Part shown: positions 11,745 through 16,083 of the stretch, in pieces
How the letters are laid out: each line of letters starts with the position of its first letter
How positions within the stretch are numbered: position 1 is the first letter of the stretch
DNA from: Candidatus Nomurabacteria bacterium
Lineage (GTDB): Bacteria; Patescibacteriota; Minisyncoccia; Phycocordibacterales; UBA9973
Length of the DNA: 16,083 nt
Direction of reading: 5' to 3'
Assembly (NCBI GenBank): GCA_023267515.1
Contig: JAHFNF010000010.1
Location: forward strand, 1-16,083
Translations under genes and position numbers: made by a program
Notes under the pieces: generated by a model
Told to the model about the DNA's origin: nothing
Database searches by the model: none
Seen by the model: the letters and a program-made list of their open reading frames with translations, nothing else

Positions 11745-12539
11745 CTATTTAAAAAGCTCACTTAAAGCTAAGTAGTAGCCTGGATAATACAAGCCGTATT
11801 CCCTTTCCTTAATGTTTGATAAATCCAATTTACCACTTGGTCCTCCTGAATAAACTTTTGACCCCTTAGCTAAAGAAATATCAAACTCAACTAAGCCGTC
11901 ATATACATTTATATTTTCTTTGTACACCCCAGCCACCTTATTACAGACCAAAGGAGAAATACTACCAAATTCATTTTCAATTTTCTGGAAACTAATACCC
12001 TCTTTTTTTAACTTATTAAAAAGGTCTGGAATATTTTTTTCAGGGTTTCCGTTCCAATAAATTATTATATTTTTTGCTTCGGGTGATAAAAAGAAATCGG
12101 GCGTCTTTCCAAAGACTGAGTATTTATTTTTAACTATTTTATGTGTCCAATTTAATGCTGGAAAGTAGATAAAGGTATATAGAGTATTTTTTCCGTCGTG
12201 TAGAGAAATTATTGTACTAAAATACTTTCCGCCCTTTGCATAAACTGCCGTACCGTCTATAGGATCAACAGCTAAATAATACTTTCCTTTATTATTAAAT
12301 TTTTTTACAGATGGTGTATCTTCCTCTGCCATTAAGCGACAACTAGTTAAATCAGTTTTGGCTAACTCTTGCAGTAAAAACTCTTGGACTGCTAAATCCG
12401 CTTCGGTGACAATATCAACTGCGCTATTACCAGTACTATATTTATTGTGTTGATTTATATTCTCTTGCATTTTATAAGCAAGATTCCCCGCTTCAATAAA
12501 AAAAGGTTCTAGGCTTTGTAATGTTTCTACTAAATTCAT
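11745..12539 (-). CDS. inositol monophosphatase-family phosphatase
   Basis: 264 residues, the normal size for the IMPase/SuhB/CysQ superfamily of Mg-dependent, Li-sensitive phosphatases. Metal-site motifs are visible: DIVTEADLAVQEFL (42-55), AEED (71-74), the diagnostic YLAVDPIDGTAVYAKGGKYF (88-107) and a C-terminal FDISLAKGSKV in place of the usual WDxAA-G. The second half is Lys/Asn/Tyr-rich and divergent from well-known members. The substrate could be inositol phosphate, PAP, a sugar bisphosphate or NADP; the sequence does not decide. It starts with an ATGA overlap with the membrane protein gene upstream and is followed after 1 nt by the PNPOx-like gene, so all three are translationally coupled. 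Confidence 0.85.
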   Translation of the reverse strand: MNLVETLQSLEPFFIEAGNLAYKMQENINQHNKYSTGNSAVDIVTEADLAVQEFLLQELAKTDLTSCRLMAEEDTPSVKKFNNKGKYYLAVDPIDGTAVYAKGGKYFSTIISLHDGKNTLYTFIYFPALNWTHKIVKNKYSVFGKTPDFFLSPEAKNIIIYWNGNPEKNIPDLFNKLKKEGISFQKIENEFGSISPLVCNKVAGVYKENINVYDGLVEFDISLAKGSKVYSGGPSGKLDLSNIKEREYGLYYPGYYLALSELFK

Positions 12540-12802
12540 AATTTATGACTTTTCAACCATATCTTTTTAAAAATCGACACGGAGAGAGTTGAAAGGATAA
12601 AGGCGAGGCTAGGAACAATCGCATTTAGAAATGGCTTTGGAAGCTCGGCAAAATAGAAAAATAAGACAACGACAATGTAAGTAAGTACTGAAATTAGGAT
12701 CTTACGAGCAGGGCTCGTCTCCCACGCTTTATCTGCCTCCACCCGCATATTACGCTTCTTGATTTCCTCTATTTCCCTTTTTAATTCCTGTATTTCGTCC
12801 AT
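12536..12802 (-). CDS. membrane protein with N-terminal coiled coil, 88 aa
   Basis: 88 residues from the ATG at 12802. The frame is open to 12892, but that extension would run through the terminator of the upstream M20 gene, and a promoter lies just before 12802. Residues 1-25 are a charged helix or coiled coil (MDEIQELKREIEEIKKRNMR), followed by VEADKAWETSPARK, then two hydrophobic segments (about 37-55 and 60-80) and a basic end (FKKIWLKSHKL). I recognise the pattern RVEADKAWETS...LTYIVVVLFFYFAELPKPFLNAIVP from proteins common in Patescibacteria with no known function. It leads the operon with the IMPase-family and PNPOx-like genes. Confidence 0.8.
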   Translation of the reverse strand: MDEIQELKREIEEIKKRNMRVEADKAWETSPARKILISVLTYIVVVLFFYFAELPKPFLNAIVPSLAFILSTLSVSIFKKIWLKSHKL

Positions 12803-12809
12803 AAATTTA

Positions 12810-12837
12810 ATACTACACCCGACAAATAAAAAAACAA
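12810..12837 (-). promoter_or_regulatory. promoter of the 88-aa / IMPase / PNPOx operon
   Basis: Minus strand: TTGTTT (12832-12837), 16-nt spacer, TAGTAT (12810-12815), then 7 nt to the ATG at 12802. The transcript would be leaderless or nearly so. The -35 overlaps the 3' arm and T-run of the preceding terminator. Confidence 0.6.
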
Positions 12838-12862
12838 CCGAGTAAATGAATACTCGGCTGTT
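12825..12862 (-). terminator. intrinsic terminator of the M20 peptidase gene
   Basis: Minus strand: AACAGCCGAGTA, 6-nt loop, TACTCGGTTGTT (12-bp stem with one G-U pair), followed by a T-run. It lies 24 nt past the stop of the M20 gene. Confidence 0.88.
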
Positions 12863-12885
12863 CAATATAATAATTCCCTTTTTAC

Positions 12886-14223
12886 TCAACAAGGTAGACG
12901 TGTTGAAAAAAACAATTCGCTGAAGGCAAGCGCTTTTTCAACAAAACTGACTCCTATGTTCTCGTGAACACCGTGCATATTGCAGGTATCATTCGCGAGT
13001 GGGATAAGCAGTGGTTTTACTCCGACAATATCCATAAAATGTCCAACCACTGGTATACCTCCGCCAGTAAACTTCTCCAGGGGTTCTTCGCCATATGCTT
13101 TTTCAAGAAGAAAGTTTAGGTGGTCACTAATCTCCTTGCTTAAGTTAATCCTTATGGGTGGATGGTGAGAATAAGCTTCCATCTCAAGGTCAACATAGTC
13201 CGGAGCGTGTTTGCGAAGGTATTCCATAACCAAATCAGTCATTTTGTGCGGATCTTGTTGTCCCACAAGACGAAGGTTCAGGCCGAACTTGGTCTCTCCC
13301 GGAATTATATGCTTATAACCTTCGTGGGCATTCCCTGCGCTAATCCCCATTACTTCAATGGTCGGCAAAAGGCCGATAGCTGTGAACGGATTGAGTGCCA
13401 TCGAAAAGTTTCTGACACCAAAAACTTCTTTCAGATTTACTTTTTGAGCGAGTTTTTGGTTGTTTGTCTGGACATGACCACTCCGCAGTAAATCCGTAGG
13501 AAGATGCTGGCTAAATCCTGGAACTTCTATCTGACCGTGACTTTCAGAGTACAAGGATAAGATGAGTTGGGAAGCTTCCACTACGGAATTGAAAATTGCA
13601 CCACCAGCAAGTCCAGAGTGATTGTCTTTATTCGCAGTTCTCACTGTAACCTTGATGTTTGCAAGGCCACGCAATGATAACTCAATCACAGGTGTAGTAC
13701 CAACCATCTCACCATCGGACACAAGCATATAATCCGCTTTGAGCTCTTCTTTGTGCTCTTCAATCACCTTTTCAATACCTGCACTGCCAGTTTCTTCATT
13801 CCCTTCAATAAAGAACTTTACATTACAAGCAAGTTGACCTGTTGCGATTAGCTCTGTTACAGTAAAGATGTGTACTAGATTTTGCCCTTTATTGTCGGTA
13901 GCTCCCCGGCCATAAAGAATTCCATCTTTCTCTTTTAACTCAAACGGTGAGGTGACCTTCCACTCGTCCGGATTGACTGCCACCACATCATAGTGTCCAT
14001 ACACCAGGATTGTTGGTAAGTTCTTATCCTTTACATAGTGAGCAAAGAGAATGGGGTTTAGGAGTTCAGATTTCCATAATTCCACTTTTACTCCAGCATT
14101 TCCAAAAAGGGTAATGAGGAAAGCAAGGCAATTATCAATTTGTTCAGGTTCTTGGTGACCTGGCAGTGAAACGGTTCTGAAGCCGACATACTGCTTTAGC
14201 AGGTTTAAATAACGGTTGTTCAC
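12886..14223 (-). CDS. M20-family metallodipeptidase (CNDP/CPG2-like)
   Basis: 445 residues, near the usual length for M20 dipeptidases with a lid domain. Di-zinc site: His77 (VYGHYDVVAV), bridging Asp110 (GRGATDNKGQ), catalytic Glu143 and Glu144 (EGNEETGS), Asp170 (VSDGE) and His417 (NMHGVHEN). The lid domain carries NKDNHSGLAGG (198-208), the segment matching RDLHSG of carnosinase-like enzymes, with H202 and S203. Expected reaction: hydrolysis of dipeptides or removal of a C- or N-terminal residue, for amino-acid salvage in a scavenging cell. It has no signal peptide, so it is cytosolic. The start is GTG at 14223; no better ATG or Shine-Dalgarno sequence lies upstream. It is monocistronic, with its own promoter, a structured leader and a strong terminator. 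Confidence 0.93.
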   Translation of the reverse strand: MNNRYLNLLKQYVGFRTVSLPGHQEPEQIDNCLAFLITLFGNAGVKVELWKSELLNPILFAHYVKDKNLPTILVYGHYDVVAVNPDEWKVTSPFELKEKDGILYGRGATDNKGQNLVHIFTVTELIATGQLACNVKFFIEGNEETGSAGIEKVIEEHKEELKADYMLVSDGEMVGTTPVIELSLRGLANIKVTVRTANKDNHSGLAGGAIFNSVVEASQLILSLYSESHGQIEVPGFSQHLPTDLLRSGHVQTNNQKLAQKVNLKEVFGVRNFSMALNPFTAIGLLPTIEVMGISAGNAHEGYKHIIPGETKFGLNLRLVGQQDPHKMTDLVMEYLRKHAPDYVDLEMEAYSHHPPIRINLSKEISDHLNFLLEKAYGEEPLEKFTGGGIPVVGHFMDIVGVKPLLIPLANDTCNMHGVHENIGVSFVEKALAFSELFFSTRLPC

Positions 14224-14243
14224 AGTATTATTGTCAGTGATTT

Positions 14244-14262
14244 AAGTGCTGACGCCGCACTT
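14244..14262 (-). promoter_or_regulatory. leader hairpin upstream of the M20 peptidase start
   Basis: AAGTGC, 7-nt loop, GCACTT, about 20 nt before the GTG start. An overlapping pairing GTCAG/CTGAC closer to the start cannot form at the same time as a simple hairpin. There is no U-run on the minus strand, so it is not a terminator of this gene. Confidence 0.35.
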
Positions 14263-14297
14263 TTAAAATTATCAATTTACTATTTAAATCAAACTAA

Positions 14298-14326
14298 AAA
14301 ATATCATATAAAACTTAATTAGTCAA
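14298..14326 (-). promoter_or_regulatory. promoter of the M20 peptidase gene
   Basis: Minus strand: -35 TTGACT (14321-14326), 17-nt spacer ending TGA (extended -10), -10 TATTTT (14298-14303). The predicted leader is about 68 nt. The 208-nt spacer from 14224 to 14431 otherwise holds only the leader hairpin and the desaturase terminator. Confidence 0.6.
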
Positions 14327-14366
14327 GAATAAAAATTTATGATTATATGCTAAAAATGGCAAAATT

Positions 14367-14398
14367 AAAAGGCGGAGAGCTTCACAGCGGCCGCCTTT
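14367..14398 (-). terminator. intrinsic terminator of the lipid desaturase gene
   Basis: Minus strand: AAAGGCGG, 15-nt loop, CCGCCTTTT, then AATTTTT, 33 nt past the stop of the desaturase gene. The reverse orientation also ends in a short T-run but has no gene to serve. Confidence 0.8.
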
Positions 14399-14431
14399 CG
14401 TTTTACTAACCACAAAAAATCAATTTGATAA

Positions 14432-15016
14432 TTAAAACCTGCCGTGGTCACCTGCCACTGGCACTTTGAAAACTACCCAAACAAAAAACTCAAGCACAGG
14501 CCAAAGTTTTACAGAATCTAATATTGGATTTACCCAATTTGTCATTAAACAGTAACCAGACCTATGGGGCGACTGATGATGCTGAGCATGATTCTTTTTT
14601 GATTGGAGAAGACCAATCTTTTGTAATAAAACTAAAAACTTTCCGTTTTCTTTGTCTGTCCTGTGAGAAATTGCATGAATTTCTACTGTCTGAGAACCGT
14701 ATATAAAAAGAAGTAGGGCTGTCTGCCAGCTAATGTCTGTAAGCAGGTAGATAATCGGGGTAAGCACAATTGCTAAAATAATCGCAGCGAGGTTTCTTTT
14801 CAAATACGAGTGTTTTACAAAATCCCTGGGTTTCTGATGGTGAATCAGATTTGGAATTATAAGATACTTTCCAATACCAAGAAATTTCCATTCGGGTTTT
14901 CCATAAGTGTCTTCCCACCAATGAATCACTCCGGAAACAAAATCTGCAATAATCATAATAAATAAAACTCGAGCCATAAAAAGCACGAGTGGTGCGAGGG
15001 TGTAGAGTGTGTTCAT
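14432..15016 (-). CDS. Kua/TMEM189/CarF-type lipid desaturase (putative plasmanyl-lipid desaturase)
   Basis: 194 residues. The family signature is clear: ADFVSGVIHWWEDTYG (24-39), LIHHQKPRDFVKHSY (58-71), VEIHAISHR (111-119), NHAQHHQSPHRSGYC (142-156) and TNWVNPILDSVKLWPVLE (159-176). These supply the spaced histidines (32, 59, 60, 69, 114, 118, 143, 146, 147, 151) expected of the di-iron site. Hydrophobic segments at about 7-30 and 75-110 place it in the membrane. CarF of Myxococcus and human TMEM189/PEDS1 insert the vinyl-ether double bond of plasmalogens using oxygen; plant FAD4 in the same superfamily makes a trans double bond in phosphatidylglycerol. Which reaction applies here is open. 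No lipid-synthesis gene is near. It has its own promoter and terminator. Confidence 0.85.
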   Translation of the reverse strand: MNTLYTLAPLVLFMARVLFIMIIADFVSGVIHWWEDTYGKPEWKFLGIGKYLIIPNLIHHQKPRDFVKHSYLKRNLAAIILAIVLTPIIYLLTDISWQTALLLFIYGSQTVEIHAISHRTDKENGKFLVLLQKIGLLQSKKNHAQHHQSPHRSGYCLMTNWVNPILDSVKLWPVLEFFVWVVFKVPVAGDHGRF

Positions 15017-15074
15017 GAGAGAAAGTTTTAGTGGGTTTAAACTATTTTTTACTCAAAGAAAATTTATAGGTATC

Positions 15075-15102
15075 ATAATAGCACAAGATAAAAAATTATC
15101 AA
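15075..15102 (-). promoter_or_regulatory. promoter of the lipid desaturase gene
   Basis: Minus strand: -35 TTGATA (15097-15102), 16-nt spacer ending TGC (extended -10), -10 TATTAT (15075-15080). Predicted leader about 50 nt. The -35 overlaps the last codons of the upstream NUDIX gene. Confidence 0.65.
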
Positions 15103-15680
15103 GGCTTGAAGAGGGCTTCTAACTCTGCTCGTTTTTTCGGATCAAACTTCGCTTCAAAAAGTTTAAAGACGATTTCTTTTTCCTCAAACTTCTTTTCCAT
15201 TGATATATCAATTAGTTCGTCTAGGGTGACAGTTTTTAGAGTTATCTTTTCGCCGGCATCAAGATGAAGGTCTGCTACTTTTTTCAAACCCTTGGCGATG
15301 AAAGTGTAGACTACCCAGTCTATCTTGCCTGTAGGATGCTGCGCATCCCAGAGAATAAACTCTTCCGCCTCATAGCCAGACTCTTCAAGAAGCTCACGTT
15401 TTGCCGCGGCAAGTATGTCCTCCCCTTCATCTACTCGGCCGCCAGTAGCCCCTATAAATGGCTCTTTGCCTGGCTGTTCTTGCTCGGTCAAAATAATTTT
15501 GCCGTCTGGAAGTACCGGAAAAACAACGACGGTATCTGGGCGTTTCAATTTTTCAAATGTTGCTTTTGTGCCATCAAACACTTCTTGCTCCCATTGGTAC
15601 ACATCAAAAAGAACTCCTTTAAAAACTCTTTTGGCGTTGTCAGGAATAGGTTGTTTAGATTTTGGTCGCTGTATTTCCAT
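15099..15680 (-). CDS. NUDIX hydrolase (ADP-ribose pyrophosphatase-like)
   Basis: 193 residues. A perfect Nudix box is present at about 81-103: G, five residues, E, seven residues (DILAAAK), RELLEESGY. Upstream are VFDGTKATFEKLKRPDTVVV and GKIILTEQEQPGKEPFIGATGG, and downstream HPTGKIDWVVYTFIAKGL. This layout fits the ADP-ribose/nucleoside-diphosphate-sugar pyrophosphatase branch (NudF/NudE-like) better than MutT. Expected action: Mg-dependent cleavage of a nucleoside diphosphate linked to another moiety, for housecleaning or recycling of scavenged nucleotides. The ATG at 15680 is 6 nt after an extended -10, giving a leaderless message. The upstream nuclease-family gene ends 12 nt before the ATG. 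Confidence 0.93.
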   Translation of the reverse strand: MEIQRPKSKQPIPDNAKRVFKGVLFDVYQWEQEVFDGTKATFEKLKRPDTVVVFPVLPDGKIILTEQEQPGKEPFIGATGGRVDEGEDILAAAKRELLEESGYEAEEFILWDAQHPTGKIDWVVYTFIAKGLKKVADLHLDAGEKITLKTVTLDELIDISMEKKFEEKEIVFKLFEAKFDPKKRAELEALFKP

Positions 15681-15686
15681 CAGTCC

Positions 15687-15695
15687 ATTATATCA
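15687..15695 (-). promoter_or_regulatory. extended -10 of the NUDIX gene overlapping the upstream stop codon
   Basis: Minus strand TGATATAAT, then 6 nt, then ATG. The TGA is at once the stop codon of the preceding nuclease-family gene (15693-15695) and the TGn of the extended -10. Confidence 0.7.
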
Positions 15696-16083
15696 CGCTA
15701 CCTTTTCAATCTCGGCGACGACGGCCATATGGTCACTCACGCCATCTACTAGTTTCACATTTGTGGCTTTGTAAGTTGAAGTAGTGAAAAGTCCATCCAC
15801 CATGAGCATTAGCCCTGGTACTCGGTGAAGTTTCTGATCAAGGCTCGTCTTGTATTCCTCTGGAATGTTGTCTTTATATTTTTTCGCTAGGCGAGAAAAA
15901 GTTTCCCGGCCACGTGGCGCATTCATATCGCCACAGAGAACAAATTCTCCTAGCTTATCTAACTCTCGGAAAAGCATATCAAGGGTTTCTAGTTGATACG
16001 GAGTGGCTTCGCCATTCTTAGTCAAAGTAAAGTGCGTAGTTATAAATCTATAATTTTTTCCACCTTCATCTTTCGTATCTATC
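15693..16083 (-). CDS. endonuclease/exonuclease/phosphatase-family protein, C-terminal part
   Basis: Partial: the frame stays open to the end of the window, so the N-terminus and start lie beyond 16083. About 129 residues are visible. Motifs of the EEP superfamily (exonuclease III / DNase I / sphingomyelinase-like) are NYRFITTHFTL, TPYQLETLDMLFRELDKL, FVLCGDMNAPRG (metal and catalytic Asp/Asn) and the terminal SDHMAVVAEIE (catalytic Asp-His). A TTHFTL start to the core and the VDGLFTTSTY insertion suggest the phosphodiesterase-like branch rather than Xth, but the substrate cannot be read from this part. It ends in the TGA that overlaps the NUDIX promoter, so the two genes are closely spaced and may be partly cotranscribed. 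Confidence 0.85.
   Translation of the reverse strand, partial: IDTKDEGGKNYRFITTHFTLTKNGEATPYQLETLDMLFRELDKLGEFVLCGDMNAPRGRETFSRLAKKYKDNIPEEYKTSLDQKLHRVPGLMLMVDGLFTTSTYKATNVKLVDGVSDHMAVVAEIEKVA

Noticed and set aside
12536..12892. Long 118-aa version of the membrane protein starting at 12892
   Set aside because: Its first 30 codons run through the M20 terminator and the operon promoter, and the family-like sequence begins at the 12802 ATG.
14244..14266. Plus-strand terminator AAGTGC...GCACTTTT
   Set aside because: Only a 6-bp stem with four T, and no plus-strand gene upstream to end.
1..16083. Alternative genetic code (TGA as glycine, as in SR1/Gracilibacteria)
   Set aside because: TGA terminates the apbE, 88-aa and nuclease-family genes at sensible ends, and no conserved gene has an internal TGA.
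1..16083. CRISPR array, rRNA, replication origin or prophage genes
   Set aside because: None of the expected repeats, conserved RNA sequences, DnaA-box clusters or phage genes was seen on reading both strands.

Overview
The window looks like chromosomal DNA from a small-genome, AT-rich Patescibacteria/CPR bacterium, probably of the Parcubacteria-Nomurabacteria type. The reasons are compact genes on mostly one strand, almost no Shine-Dalgarno sequences, several -10 elements only 6-10 nt ahead of start codons, and short membrane proteins of a style I associate with that group (for example 12536-12802 and 9515-9790). TGA is a normal stop here (5382, 12536, 15693), so the Gracilibacteria/SR1 code is excluded. 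The lineage call is inference; no rRNA is present.

Layout. Positions 38-2829 are housekeeping: a YruB-type glutaredoxin, a tRNA-Gly(CCC) with a decayed 5'-half copy beside it, an FtsB/DivIC-like septum protein, a hidden 37-aa membrane ORF sharing a bidirectional promoter with it, and lepA. Positions 2988-3302 hold an orphan 104-aa ORF with its own promoter, leader hairpin and terminator.

Positions 3354-8635 form the most coherent unit, an extracytosolic flavin/copper redox locus. Read on the minus strand from 8177 it encodes an ECF sigma factor, a possible membrane anti-sigma factor, a membrane-anchored small-domain protein, an FMN-carrier protein with the flavinylation motif SGATDTS, the flavin transferase ApbE, and an RnfD/NqrB-like membrane domain fused to a ferredoxin-NADP-reductase-type module. 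A membrane-anchored cupredoxin follows. A Cys-rich, Met-rich membrane protein is read divergently. The likely logic is NAD(P)H to FAD, through the membrane domain to a covalently bound FMN outside the membrane, with the cupredoxin as a further carrier, under the locus's own sigma factor.

Positions 8636-9790 carry trhO (tRNA U34 hydroxylase) and a two-helix membrane protein. Positions 9827-11317 hold a kynureninase gene on the opposite strand, bracketed by direct repeats that are the 3' end of a PNPOx-like gene; the left copy is only a gene tail. Positions 11285-12802 are a three-gene operon (membrane coiled-coil protein, inositol-phosphatase family, PNPOx-like). Positions 12886-14223 encode an M20 dipeptidase with a GTG start and a structured leader. 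Positions 14432-15016 encode a Kua/TMEM189/CarF-type lipid desaturase, surprising in a lineage thought to take its lipids from others. The window ends with a NUDIX hydrolase and the C-terminal part of an endonuclease/exonuclease/phosphatase-family protein.
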